From: Merismopedia glauca CCAP 1448/3
Lineage (GTDB): Bacteria; Cyanobacteriota; Cyanobacteriia; Cyanobacteriales; CCAP-1448
Direction: 5' to 3'
Assembly (NCBI RefSeq): GCF_003003775.1
Contig: NZ_PVWJ01000022.1
Coordinates: forward strand, 1 to 48,850
DNA: 48,850 bases
Part shown: positions 36,235 to 45,245 of the stretch, one piece after another
Position numbering within the stretch: position 1 is the stretch's first letter
Layout of the letters: every line of letters starts with the position of its first letter
Program-made: the position numbers and the translations under genes
The notes under the pieces: model-generated
Told to the model about the DNA's origin: nothing
What the model saw: the letters and a program-made list of their open reading frames with translations, nothing else
The model's database searches: none

Positions 36235-36924
36235 ATGAAACTCGGATACTTACTATCTGGGGCGATCGCTTTGGGCATTTCTCTTAGTCCAAATTTGTCT
36301 GTAGTAGCTCAAACGCCTGCGCCCAATAACTCTCCGAGAATGGAATACAAATGGGGGGCTGAACTCAATCTAACTGAGGCTCAAAAAGCCCAAATGGAGC
36401 AAATTAAGCAATCTACCCAGTCTCAAATTGAAGCGGTACTCACACCCGAACAAAAAGCGCAATGGCAGGCGGCTCAACAAAATGGTCAGAAAATGCGTAG
36501 AGGGTTTGCCTCTTTAAATCTAACAGATGCTCAAAAAACCCGCATCAGTGAGATTAAGAAACAAAGTAAAGAGCAAATGAAAGCGCTATTAACTCCCGAA
36601 CAGGTTCAAAAATGGGAACAAGCACGGGCTGGTAAGAAAGGAGGTTGGGGCAAAAATTTGAACCTAACCGAAGCTCAAAAAGCCCAGATGAAACAGATTA
36701 AGGATGCCACTAAAGCTCAAATTGAGGCGGTACTGACACCAGAACAAAGAACTCAACTACAAGCAGCTAAACAAAGTGGTCAGAAGATGAGGCAGGCTTT
36801 TGCTTCTCTTAACCTCACCGATGCCCAAAAAACTCGCATTGAAGAGATTAAGAACCAAAGTAAAGAGCAGATGAAGGCGCTATTAACCCCCGAACAGCGT
36901 CAGCAACTAGAACAAGGTCGTTAA
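36235..36924 (+). CDS. Secreted Spy/CpxP-like LTxxQ repeat protein with internal duplication
   Basis: A 229-residue exported helical protein. A signal peptide (MKLGYLLSGAIALGISLSP, cleavage near VVAQ) is followed by four LTxxQ-type units: LNLTEAQKAQMEQIK, LNLTDAQKTRISEIK, LNLTEAQKAQMKQIK and LNLTDAQKTRIEEIK. Each is followed by an (I/M)(E/K)A(V/L)LTPEQ segment. Units 1-2 and 3-4 form a tandem duplication of about 92 residues with near-identical sequence. Spy and CpxP are periplasmic chaperone or stress-adaptor proteins that bind unfolded proteins. A similar role is inferred. Starts with ATG. A strong terminator follows 35 bases after the stop, so it is probably monocistronic. Confidence 0.82.
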   Translation: MKLGYLLSGAIALGISLSPNLSVVAQTPAPNNSPRMEYKWGAELNLTEAQKAQMEQIKQSTQSQIEAVLTPEQKAQWQAAQQNGQKMRRGFASLNLTDAQKTRISEIKKQSKEQMKALLTPEQVQKWEQARAGKKGGWGKNLNLTEAQKAQMKQIKDATKAQIEAVLTPEQRTQLQAAKQSGQKMRQAFASLNLTDAQKTRIEEIKNQSKEQMKALLTPEQRQQLEQGR

Positions 36925-36958
36925 CTGCTTGATGGTTAAAAACCAGAGCTATACAGAT

Positions 36959-36984
36959 GAAACCCACCTAGGTGGGTTTCTTTT
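36959..36984 (+). terminator. Rho-independent terminator of the Spy-like gene
   Basis: A self-complementary 22-mer with arms GAAACCCACCT and AGGTGGGTTTC is followed by TTTT. It lies just after the Spy-like stop codon and just before the omega-RNA-like element. Confidence 0.88.
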
Positions 36985-37030
36985 ATGCTGTCTGCCTTGG
37001 CTAATTTCTCACAGATTTGCTTTGAAGTCA

Positions 37031-37182
37031 TCAGACCAGGCGGGGAAAGCGATTCCCTGTCCTGAGTTCATCAAGCTGGGGAGATTTGCCCTCTTGGGCG
37101 ATTGGAGCAACCCTGTTGTCTAATGGCAAGTTGGTGAACCAAGAATCCCTAAAGTAGCGATAGCCACTGGTGGGAGTGTCAA
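37031..37182 (+). ncRNA. HEARO / omega-RNA-like structured element without a nuclease gene
   Basis: The sequence resembles the 3' portion of IscB-associated omega RNA (HEARO). It contains a GGGAA/TTCCC hairpin (37043-37057), a GCCC-TCTT-GGGC hairpin (37088-37099), the block ATTGGAGCAACCCTGTTGTC followed by TAATGGCAAG, a TTGGT/ACCAA hairpin (37131-37142), AGAATCCCT, then GGGAGTGTCAA, which matches what I recall of IS200/IS605-type right ends in cyanobacteria. The TCCC/GGGA closing pairs fit a terminal hairpin. No IscB- or TnpB-like ORF is on either side. The 5' limit is uncertain and may start nearer 36985. Recognition is from memory. Confidence 0.5.
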
Positions 37183-37519
37183 AATTTATGAATAGACTCT
37201 AATCTCAAAGCGTGGATCGTTGTTTTTAAGTTGATATTATCAGTGAAAAGCTTTGCTAAACATAGAGAGATATGTCGTTCTATTTAATTAAATGAAAGGA
37301 TGAAAAACCTGACTTAATACAGAATAGATAAAATAATCCTAAAACTTAGTCCCCTCCTTAGTATCAGACCCGTTCAGTCACTTAAAGACCGATGCAAATA
37401 TGCTAAGATAGAAAGATATTTTCGATTTAACTAAGTATTGACAGTTTCTCATGAAAACTAAGCCACTATTTAGCAGTTTGGCGCGTCAATAAATTAAAAG
37501 TTTTGGAGTTTTTCAAGAT

Positions 37520-40066
37520 ATGACAAGTTCCCCAGAGCGGATTATCCCTACAGATTTGCGTCAAGAAATTTCCCGCTCTTACTTGGAATATGCAATGAGC
37601 GTCATTGTGGGAAGAGCCTTACCAGACGCTAGAGATGGGTTAAAACCAGTGCATCGGCGGATTTTGTATGCGATGCATGAGTTGGGATTAACCCCAGAAC
37701 GTCCTTTTAGAAAGTGCGCCAGGGTAGTCGGGGAAGTATTGGGTAAGTATCACCCCCACGGAGATACAGCCGTATACGACGCTTTAGTGCGGATGGCGCA
37801 AGATTTCTCCATGCGATCGCCTCTCATTAACGGACATGGTAATTTCGGCTCTGTGGATAACGATCCCCCAGCCGCGATGCGTTACACTGAGTGTCGCCTC
37901 CAAACCCTGACTAGTAACGCTATGTTGCGTGATATTGAGTCAGAAACGGTTGATTTTATTGATAATTTCGATGGTTCTCAGCAAGAACCCGTAGTTTTAC
38001 CAGCCAGGATTCCCCAGCTACTAGTTAATGGCTCATCTGGGATCGCTGTGGGGATGGCGACGAATATTCCTCCCCACAACTTAGGGGAAATAGTCGATGG
38101 TTTGATTGCTCTAATTGAAAATCCCGAAATCACCGATATTCAATTAATGCAGTATATACCTGGACCAGATTTTCCCACAGGGGCGCTCATTATTGGCGGT
38201 AGCGGCATTAAAGAAGCATACACCACTGGCAGAGGTTCGATTACCATGCGGGGTGTGGCTCAAATCGAAACTGTAGAAAGTCGGGGTAGACCAGATCGAG
38301 AAGCTATCATCATTACTGAGTTACCCTATCAAACCAACAAAGCTGCCCTAATTGAAAGAATTGCCGATCTAGTTAACGATAAGAAATTAGAAGGGATCGC
38401 AGATATCAGGGATGAAAGCGATCGCGATGGCATGAGAATCGTCATCGAACTCAAGCGCGATGCTTACCCCAAAGTAGTTCTCAATAACCTGTACAAGCAA
38501 ACCCCAATTCAAGCTAATTTTGGGGCAAATATGTTGGCATTAGTCAACGGTGAGCCGCAAGTTATTACTCTCAGACAGTTCCTGCAAGTATTTTTAGATT
38601 TCCGCATTGAATGCATCACTCGTCGCACCCAATACGAACTCAAAAAAGCCGAAGATAGAGATATAATTTTGCAGGGTTTGCTGATTGCGTTAGCGAATTT
38701 AGACAGAATTATTGAACTAATCCGTCGTGCGGCTGATACCCCCACCGCACGTCAAGAAATGATGGATAGCTACGGTTTATTGGAAGTCCAAGCCGATGCT
38801 ATTCTCCAAATGCAACTCCGGCGATTAACCGCTTTAGAAGCCGAAAAAATCCGCCTGGAACACGAAGAATTACAAGCTCAAATTAATGACCTGAAAGACA
38901 TCTTAGCCAAGAGAAGTCGGATTCTGGAAATTATTCAAGCTGAAGCTAAAGAAATCAGAGCCAGTCACGCTACCCCACGCCAAACCATTATTGAACCAGG
39001 GGAAGACGATTTATTAGATATAGATTTAATTGCTAACGAAAAATCGGCGATTTTGCTGACCGAACAAGGCTATATCAAAAGAATGCCCGTCGATACCTTT
39101 GAAGCTCAAAACCGAGCCACGCGGGGTAAAGCGGGGACGAAGATGAAAGAAGATGATGTAGTTCAGCACTTCTTTACCTGTTGCGACCATGATAGCGTCT
39201 TATTCTTCAGCGATCGCGGTGTCGTCTACTGTCTCAAAGCCTATCAAATCCCCGTCAGTTCCCGCACTGCTAGAGGGACACCCATCGTCCAATTGCTACC
39301 CATTCCTCCAGCCGAAAAGATTACCTCTATCGTCTCAGTTAGCGAGTTTACCGACGAAGAATATCTAGTTATGCTCACTGGTAAAGGATATGTGAAAAAG
39401 ACTGCCCTATCAGCTTTTAGCAGCATCCGCGCCAATGGATTAATCGCCATTTCCCTAGAAGAAGGAGATCGACTCCGGTGGGTGCGTAGAGCTAAACCAG
39501 AAGATAGTATCATCATCGGTACTCGTCAGGGCATGACAATTCATTTCCGCACCAGTCACGAACAACTTCGTCCTTTAGGAAGGGCTACCCGTGGGGTTAA
39601 ATCCATGAGTTTGAAGCCGAAAGACGAATTGATCAGTATGGATATTATCCCATCGCAAATCCTCAATACCATTAGCGACACCACCGAAGAAGAAACTAGC
39701 GAAGAAACTGTCGTACCAGCCGGAGAAGGACCTTGGGTATTAGTAATTACCACTGGTGGACTGGGTAAACGAGTCCCAGTTTCTCGGTTTAGACTGCAAA
39801 ATCGGGCAGGACTTGGGGTATTAGCGATAAAATTCCGTAAATCTGGCGATAAACTAGCAGCATTACGCATCGTGAATGCCGACGATGAGTTAATGATTGT
39901 CACGAGTCGGGGAATTATTATCCGTCAAGCCATCAATGCCATTTCACCCCAATCGCGGATGGCGACAGGGGTGAGGGTACAAAAACTAGATGATGATGAT
40001 GCGATCGCTGCTGTGGCTCTAGTTCCTCCCTCTAACGGCGAAGAAGATCTCGAAGAGACGGAGTAA
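37520..40066 (+). CDS. gyrA: DNA gyrase/topoisomerase IV subunit A
   Basis: The DNA-cleaving subunit of type IIA topoisomerase, which with GyrB introduces negative supercoils. The 848 residues are a usual length. The catalytic tyrosine is Tyr122 in [10 protein letters not shown]. The quinolone-resistance region [10 protein letters not shown] (residues 78-87) has Thr83 and Asp87. The coiled-coil gate and the six-bladed C-terminal pinwheel follow. The GyrA box QRRGGKG is replaced by [10 protein letters not shown], so a ParC-type paralogue is not strictly excluded. Starts with ATG after a GGAG ribosome-binding sequence. A MITE copy has inserted directly at its 3' end, with the target duplication overlapping the last two bases of the stop codon. 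Confidence 0.94.
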   Translation: MTSSPERIIPTDLRQEISRSYLEYAMSVIVGRALPDARDGLKPVHRRILYAMHELGLTPERPFRKCARVVGEVLGKYHPHGDTAVYDALVRMAQDFSMRSPLINGHGNFGSVDNDPPAAMRYTECRLQTLTSNAMLRDIESETVDFIDNFDGSQQEPVVLPARIPQLLVNGSSGIAVGMATNIPPHNLGEIVDGLIALIENPEITDIQLMQYIPGPDFPTGALIIGGSGIKEAYTTGRGSITMRGVAQIETVESRGRPDREAIIITELPYQTNKAALIERIADLVNDKKLEGIADIRDESDRDGMRIVIELKRDAYPKVVLNNLYKQTPIQANFGANMLALVNGEPQVITLRQFLQVFLDFRIECITRRTQYELKKAEDRDIILQGLLIALANLDRIIELIRRAADTPTARQEMMDSYGLLEVQADAILQMQLRRLTALEAEKIRLEHEELQAQINDLKDILAKRSRILEIIQAEAKEIRASHATPRQTIIEPGEDDLLDIDLIANEKSAILLTEQGYIKRMPVDTFEAQNRATRGKAGTKMKEDDVVQHFFTCCDHDSVLFFSDRGVVYCLKAYQIPVSSRTARGTPIVQLLPIPPAEKITSIVSVSEFTDEEYLVMLTGKGYVKKTALSAFSSIRANGLIAISLEEGDRLRWVRRAKPEDSIIIGTRQGMTIHFRTSHEQLRPLGRATRGVKSMSLKPKDELISMDIIPSQILNTISDTTEEETSEETVVPAGEGPWVLVITTGGLGKRVPVSRFRLQNRAGLGVLAIKFRKSGDKLAALRIVNADDELMIVTSRGIIIRQAINAISPQSRMATGVRVQKLDDDDAIAAVALVPPSNGEEDLEETE

Positions 40067-40072
40067 TTTTAT

Positions 40073-40219
40073 GGCATTGCTGATTTGAAGTATGAATTGT
40101 TGATTGTTGATTGTTGATTGTTGATTGTTGATTGGGTTTTCTTTCGCCTTGATCTCTCACTATTTTGACTTCTGACTTCTGACTTCATGCACTAGTTCAT
40201 ACCTTGATTCAGCAACGCC
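40073..40219 (+). repeat. MITE family 1, copy 3 (five TTGTTGA units), perfect 8-bp target duplication
   Basis: A 147-bp element with left end GGCATTGCTGATTTGAAG and right end TTGATTCAGCAACGCC. It has five TTGTTGA units, a TTTCTTTCGCC core and an ACTTCTG array. It is flanked by AATTTTAT on both sides (40065-40072 and 40220-40227), including the last two bases of the gyrA stop codon. It belongs to the same interior subtype as copy 4. Confidence 0.95.
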
Positions 40220-40265
40220 AATTTTATCTGGGGATGGTGGAGGGGGAATCGAACTGTCAAATGCT

Positions 40266-40297
40266 CGACTCCCGATTCCCGATTCCCGATTCCCGAA
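40266..40297. repeat. CCCGATT tandem repeat
   Basis: Four CCCGATT-type heptamers lie between the MITE and the 3' end of the GGDEF-EAL gene, the same unit as at 17758-17802. Confidence 0.75.
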
Positions 40298-40359
40298 ATA
40301 CTAGAAAGGTCGGACTTTTGCAAGAGGTCTATCCGATCTTGAGTCTTCGCCGGAAGCCC

Positions 40360-43056
40360 TTAAACTGCCATACCGTATTTACTGGCGATTAAAGCTGTCA
40401 TCGTCTCACTATCTACAGGTCGAGAGAACCAATATCCCTGTCCCCACTGACAGCCTAAATTTTTGAGAAATAACATTTGAGAGGTGGTTTCTATACCCTC
40501 TGCTACTACTCCTATCCCCAGTTCGTCAGCCATTGCCAAAATTGTCCTGACAATCGCCGCATTCGAGTCTTGGATCTCTAAGTTACTGACAAATGAGCGA
40601 TCGATTTTCAAGATACTGAGAGGGAAGCGGTGCAGATAACTTAAAGAGGAGTAGCCTGTGCCAAAGTCGTCAAGGCAGACCTCAATCTTTCTCTCCCTGA
40701 GCAGTTGGAAAATCTCGGCGACGGATTCAGGATTTTGGATCAGGACACTTTCAGTAATCTCCAGCTTCAAATATTCTCCCTTTAAAGAAGTTTGGTCAAG
40801 AATTAGGTCAATTTCTTCAGTTAAATCGGGTTTAGCAAAATGTTTGCCCGAAAAATTCACACTTAAAGTCAAGGGTGTAACACTGGGAAACTGTTCCTGC
40901 CAGAGGCTTAACTGTTGGCAGGCTTCTTGCAACACCCATCGATCTAGGGCAACAATCAGCCCTGTTTCTTCTGCGATGGGAATAAATTCGTCAGGGGGAA
41001 TTAAACCTTGTTCTGGGTGCTGCCAGCGCACTAGTGCTTCTACTCCCTTCAAGGAGTTATTAGTAAGAGAGATGATTGGTTGATAGTAAACCAGAAGCTC
41101 TTGCCGTTCAATCGATCGCCATAGGTCACTTTCTATATGCAACTGCTTCAGAGCTTGAGCGTGCATGGAGGGCGCAAATACCTCATGGCGTGCTTTGCCA
41201 TGAGCTTTGGCATAATACATAGCGGTGTCAGCATCCCGCAAAAGTTGTTCGGGTTGGCTGTAATTACTGGAACTGAGGGCAATGCCCATACTTACGGAGG
41301 TGAAGACTTCCCGTCCTTCTAGGATAAATGGTGGACTGAGACTCCGGTGAATCCGTTCGGCTACCTCGATCGCATCATTAACATCTTCAATCTCTTCTAA
41401 GAGAATGACAAACTCGTCTCCCCCAAGGCGAGCGACTGTATCGCTCTCCCGTCGATATGTCTGCAATCGGTGCGTCAGGGCAATTAACAGTTGATCTCCA
41501 ACTAAGTGACCCAGACTGTCATTGATGGTTTTAAAGCGATCTAGATCTAGAAACAGGACAGCAAATTTGCGGTCTTTCCGCCGTTGGCTGCGCTTGAGCG
41601 CCTGCTCTAAGCGATCCATTAACAAGGCTCGGTTCGGCAGACCTGTTAAGGCATCGTGGAGGGCATCATGGCGCAATTGCTCTTCCGCAGATTTACGCTC
41701 AGTGATCTCATGGCAGTTCATGACAATTCCTTGCACTGCTGGATCGTCCAACAGATTAGTCGCAAAAGCTTCCAAAATGTGCCAGTTACCTTGGTCAGAT
41801 CGAAAGCGATACTCAACTTTTGGCGGACTAACTCTGGGGTGATTTGTAGTCTGATGCAGGGTTTCAGCGAGTATGGCTCGATCGTCTGGGTGAATGAAGG
41901 TCAGAATCTGTTGACCAATTAGCTCTTGTGGCATAAATCCTAAGATACGCTGGGCAGAAGGACTGACGTAACGGAAAATTTGCTCTTGGTCTAGAATGGT
42001 GACTATATCTGTCGCGTTTTCAATCAAGGCTCGAAATCTCTGCTCGCTTTGGCGCAGGGCTGCTTCGGCTCTCTGACGCTCGGTGAGTTCGGTTTGAGCT
42101 TGTTGGTAAAGTTGGGCTTGGTTGATAGCGATCGCACACTGAGCCGCTACCGCTTTGACTAGGGCTAATTCATTATCCGTCCATTGCCGTTGGCGATCGC
42201 GTTGATACAAGTTAATTCCCCCTAGGTATGACTCTCGGTATAGTAGAGGAGTAATAATCAGCGATGAAATCCCATATCCCTGGACAGTTTCTTGAAGTTC
42301 TGGAGCCAAGTCGCAATTGAACTCACTAAAAACCACTTGTTCGCCTTTTGCCAAGTTTTCTTGATAGTATCGATAAAAATTGCAACTAATACCGACTAAA
42401 CTTTTTCCCTCAGTTGTGGTTTTGCTAACGTAGTTAACCCTCATTTGTTGGTGAGCATCGGGCTGAAAGATCAGACAGCTACTGGCTTGAAAAGCATCTT
42501 CCAATTGATCTGCGGTGGTTTGGAGGATCTCTTCTAGGATCAATGTCTCTCGCATAGTTTGAACAATACGATTAATAATTGTCTCTCGCCATGCTGAGGA
42601 TTGGATTTGGGTACGGGCGGCTTTTTGTTGGCGACGGAGTTCAAATTCTTGGAGCGATCGCCCTAAAACTGTTGGTAGGCGAAATAACCGATCTTTCAGC
42701 ACATAATCAGTCATACCCGCCTTAATACATTCAACCGCCGCCTCTTCTCCCAAACTTCCTGTGACTAGGATAAAGGGAATTTCTTGCTCTGACTGCTGCA
42801 ATAAATCAAAGGTTTGCAACCCATTACAGTGGGGCAGGCGATAATCTGAGAGAACAGCATCATAGATATTTTCCTTCAGTTTTTGCCGACATAGGGGTAA
42901 TGTTTCTACGCAGTCATAGGTCAAATTAGCCCCACTTGTTTCTAGCACCAGGACGATTAATTCTAAATCTTCCGGCACATCTTCCACTATCAACAAATGT
43001 AACTGTGATGGCCAATTCAGTAGCTGTGGTTCTTGTCTCTGAAAGCTATCTGACAT
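40360..43056 (-). CDS. REC-GAF-PAS-GGDEF-EAL signalling protein
   Basis: An 898-residue response regulator that may make and/or break c-di-GMP. The receiver domain (residues 17-135) has LLIVEDVPED, the phospho-acceptor Asp in DAVLSDYRLP (near 69) and the switch lysine in YVLKD. A GAF domain (about 160-310) and a PAS domain with PAC (about 330-455) follow. The GGDEF domain has an intact VARLGGDEF, and the EAL domain has GVEALVRWQHP, DDFGTGYSS and VVAEGIET, so both catalytic sets look intact. It lies downstream of the single-domain receiver gene on the same strand, 170 bases away, and the two may form one pathway. Starts with ATG. Confidence 0.95.
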   Translation of the reverse strand: MSDSFQRQEPQLLNWPSQLHLLIVEDVPEDLELIVLVLETSGANLTYDCVETLPLCRQKLKENIYDAVLSDYRLPHCNGLQTFDLLQQSEQEIPFILVTGSLGEEAAVECIKAGMTDYVLKDRLFRLPTVLGRSLQEFELRRQQKAARTQIQSSAWRETIINRIVQTMRETLILEEILQTTADQLEDAFQASSCLIFQPDAHQQMRVNYVSKTTTEGKSLVGISCNFYRYYQENLAKGEQVVFSEFNCDLAPELQETVQGYGISSLIITPLLYRESYLGGINLYQRDRQRQWTDNELALVKAVAAQCAIAINQAQLYQQAQTELTERQRAEAALRQSEQRFRALIENATDIVTILDQEQIFRYVSPSAQRILGFMPQELIGQQILTFIHPDDRAILAETLHQTTNHPRVSPPKVEYRFRSDQGNWHILEAFATNLLDDPAVQGIVMNCHEITERKSAEEQLRHDALHDALTGLPNRALLMDRLEQALKRSQRRKDRKFAVLFLDLDRFKTINDSLGHLVGDQLLIALTHRLQTYRRESDTVARLGGDEFVILLEEIEDVNDAIEVAERIHRSLSPPFILEGREVFTSVSMGIALSSSNYSQPEQLLRDADTAMYYAKAHGKARHEVFAPSMHAQALKQLHIESDLWRSIERQELLVYYQPIISLTNNSLKGVEALVRWQHPEQGLIPPDEFIPIAEETGLIVALDRWVLQEACQQLSLWQEQFPSVTPLTLSVNFSGKHFAKPDLTEEIDLILDQTSLKGEYLKLEITESVLIQNPESVAEIFQLLRERKIEVCLDDFGTGYSSLSYLHRFPLSILKIDRSFVSNLEIQDSNAAIVRTILAMADELGIGVVAEGIETTSQMLFLKNLGCQWGQGYWFSRPVDSETMTALIASKYGMAV

Positions 43057-43225
43057 AATTTATGATTTTGCCATTCTAGTCAGCTTGAGAAAAGAGGACT
43101 GACACAAACATATCTTAAGATAATTTGGTCAAACATTTATCTTAAAGCCTATCTATGTAACTGAAAGCTATTTTTTGCTTTAAAGAGGAAATACTTTTAT
43201 CAAGTCATCATGACATTAACCATGT

Positions 43226-43663
43226 TTAAAACTCTAAGTCAGGTGGTTGGTTTAACAGCATCCAATAAAATCCGACCTGCCTTGCGACTTCAACAAATTG
43301 CTGAAAGTCAAGAGGTTTGACAATGTAGCTGTTTACTCCTAAATTGTAACAAGCTTCTAAGTCACGCTCTTCTGCCGATGAAGTCATGACTACAACTACC
43401 AACTGCCGAGTCCGAGGATGGCGGCGAATTGCTTCTAAAACTTGAATCCCGTTGAGCTTAGGGAGTTTTAAATCTAGTAAGACTAAGCGAGGTAAAGGAT
43501 GAGGAGAAGGATTACCCTCTTTTCCTAGTAAGTAGTGCAGCGCCTCTTCTCCATCTTCGACGACATCCATCTGATTGATGAAGTTGTAAGTCTCGAAAGA
43601 CAATTGAATTAGTTCTGCATCATTAGGATCATCTTCTACGAGTAAAATTCTCGTCGGTTCCAC
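43226..43663 (-). CDS. Single-domain response regulator (Rcp1-like)
   Basis: A 145-residue CheY-like receiver without output domain, of the type that receives phosphate from cyanobacterial phytochrome or hybrid kinases. Acidic pair in ILLVEDDPNDAELI, phospho-Asp in LVLLDLKLPKLNG (near residue 67), Thr/Ser in VVVMTSSAEERDL and Lys in SYIVKPLDF are all present. The start codon is GTG (MEPTRIL). No histidine kinase is adjacent. It is encoded upstream of the REC-GGDEF-EAL gene on the same strand. MITE copy 4 sits 75 bases upstream and so may affect its promoter. Confidence 0.93.
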   Translation of the reverse strand: MEPTRILLVEDDPNDAELIQLSFETYNFINQMDVVEDGEEALHYLLGKEGNPSPHPLPRLVLLDLKLPKLNGIQVLEAIRRHPRTRQLVVVVMTSSAEERDLEACYNLGVNSYIVKPLDFQQFVEVARQVGFYWMLLNQPPDLEF

Positions 43664-43738
43664 AATGATAATTTCCTGATATTTTTAATATTAAACTGCC
43701 TTTGGATTTAAACGGCATATGACGTAACTTGCAAATTA

Positions 43739-43878
43739 GGCGTTGCTGAATCAAGGTATGAACTAGTGCATCAAGTCAGAAGTCAGAAGTCAGAAGTCAA
43801 AATAGTGAGAGATCAAGGCGAAAGAAAACCCAATCAACAATCAACAATCAACAATTCATACTTCAAATCTGCAATGCC
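43739..43878 (-). repeat. MITE family 1, copy 4 (three TTGTTGA units), perfect 8-bp target duplication
   Basis: A 140-bp inverted-orientation copy. It reads GGCGTTGCTGAATCAAGG at left and ends AAATCTGCAATGCC at right on the plus strand. It contains three TTGTTGA units (as TCAACAA) and an AGTCAGA array. GCAAATTA occurs on both sides (43731-43738 and 43879-43886). It lies between the receiver gene and the 3' end of the LptF/G gene. Confidence 0.95.
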
Positions 43879-43899
43879 GCAAATTAAATTATTAGCATC

Positions 43900-45066
43900 T
43901 TATTTAGCCGCCCGAAATAATAACCAGCCTCCAGCTACTAACCCAAACACATTGGGTAGCCAAGCGGCTAATAATGGGGGTACAATACCGACTTGACCAA
44001 TGACTCGACAAACTATGAATAAAGCATAATAGGTGACGACTACTAATAAACTGATCCCAAAACTAGTAGCTTTTCCAGTTCGTTGAGGGCGATTTCCTAA
44101 CGTAGAACCGATTAATCCAAAGACTACACAAATAAAAGGAAAAGCGATCTTTTCATGAATTCTAACCCTAATTTTCAGAATTTTCTTTTCGTCTCTACTG
44201 GATTCAATTACCTTGAGATAATCTATCGCTTGCAATAAATTCATCTCATCAGAATTGCGTTCCTTCTCCACTAAATCTAACGGCGCTCTCGATAGCTCTG
44301 CTTCCAAACGTTCAAATCTAGCAATCTTACTATAGGAAGAATCTGGGGCAATTGAGTAACTAGTTCCATTAAACAAATCCCAAATATTTTTCTTAATATT
44401 CCACTGACCAGATTCAGATGTCACAATTAGATTTAAACCTTCTTTTGACCAATCTAAAATAGTCAATTTATTCATTTGCCGACCATCAAATTCGGCAGCG
44501 TAAAATAATCTTTTTAAATATTTCTTCTTTGTCCCATTGAGCAGCTTTTTTTCGCCATATTCTGGATAAATAATATTTTCTCCTTTGAGAGCGACTTGTT
44601 CTTGAATCAAAGCGCGATCTAAAGTCGCTGTTGCTTCATAATTCGCTGCTGGAACTACGAATTCATTAAATAGAAAAGTGGTTCCCGTCACCAAAAAACT
44701 CAGTAATACAGCAGGAACGACAATCCGATAAATACTGACCCCAACACTACGCAAAGCAATCAGTTCGCTATCACCAGATAAGCGGCTGTAAGTCATTAAT
44801 GTACCCAAAAGGGTAGACATGGGCAAAGCATAAGCCACAAATTGGGGGATTCTGAGCAGCAGCACCTTAAATAAAATCCCCAACCCCAATCCTGACTCAG
44901 CGACTTGTCTAACTAAGTCAAATCCAGTCCCAATAGCTACTCCCAAGGAAGAAAAAGAACCGACACCAAAAATAAACGGCGGGATCAATTCCATCGCAAT
45001 ATAACGATCCATGACCGAAATGCGAGGTAACCAATAATTAAATGATTTGTAAGCTTTAAAAGTCAT
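43900..45066 (-). CDS. LptF/LptG family permease
   Basis: An inner-membrane component of the lipopolysaccharide transport ABC complex, which extracts LPS from the plasma membrane with LptB. The 388 residues have the YjgP/YjgQ layout: MDRYIAMELIPPFIFGVGSF near the start, three hydrophobic segments, a periplasmic beta-jellyroll region in the middle (ALKGENIIYPEYGEKK), then three C-terminal membrane segments (AFPFICVVFGLIGSTLG). Only one such gene is here, as in many cyanobacteria, where it may form a homodimer (inference). It follows lptB on the same strand, separated by 179 bases that include a hairpin repeat. Confidence 0.92.
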   Translation of the reverse strand: MTFKAYKSFNYWLPRISVMDRYIAMELIPPFIFGVGSFSSLGVAIGTGFDLVRQVAESGLGLGILFKVLLLRIPQFVAYALPMSTLLGTLMTYSRLSGDSELIALRSVGVSIYRIVVPAVLLSFLVTGTTFLFNEFVVPAANYEATATLDRALIQEQVALKGENIIYPEYGEKKLLNGTKKKYLKRLFYAAEFDGRQMNKLTILDWSKEGLNLIVTSESGQWNIKKNIWDLFNGTSYSIAPDSSYSKIARFERLEAELSRAPLDLVEKERNSDEMNLLQAIDYLKVIESSRDEKKILKIRVRIHEKIAFPFICVVFGLIGSTLGNRPQRTGKATSFGISLLVVVTYYALFIVCRVIGQVGIVPPLLAAWLPNVFGLVAGGWLLFRAAK

Positions 45067-45117
45067 AATAAGATCGTTTTTTTACGACTTAATCCCGATA
45101 TTTACCTACTTAAGTTA

Positions 45118-45182
45118 AGAGGGCGGGGTTTGCTTAACATCAATCGCTTTATCGGAATTTGCTTGCTAAACCCGCCCCTACA
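45118..45182. repeat. Hairpin repeat AGAGGGCGGG...AAACCCGCCCCTACA, copy 2
   Basis: A second copy of the 65-bp stem-loop at 16741-16805, with matching ends and a diverged interior. It lies between lptB and the LptF/G gene, where it may shape the transcript as an mRNA stem. Confidence 0.75.
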
Positions 45183-45245
45183 TTACCTATTACCTATTAA
45201 GCTGCTATAGGAATAAAAATTGCATATTTCCTTCTTCCTTCTTCC

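Larger units (their letters stand above)
36925..37519. other. Spacer between Spy-like gene and gyrA
   Basis: It holds the Spy-like terminator, the omega-RNA-like element, and from 37183 to 37519 an AT-rich leader for gyrA. The GGAG at about 37505-37508 can serve as the gyrA ribosome-binding site. No nuclease or transposase gene is present. Confidence 0.65.

Noticed and set aside
36929-37123. 64-codon ORF after the Spy-like gene
   Set aside because: It runs through a terminator hairpin and the structured omega-RNA-like element. It has no family resemblance and is not part of an IscB or TnpB gene.
40093-40140. Possible CRISPR-like regular repeats
   Set aside because: The units are contiguous seven-base repeats without spacers and sit inside a MITE. 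No cas genes are present in the window.
43766-43996. 76-codon plus-strand ORF
   Set aside because: It consists of MITE copy 4 followed by antisense of the LptF/G 3' end.
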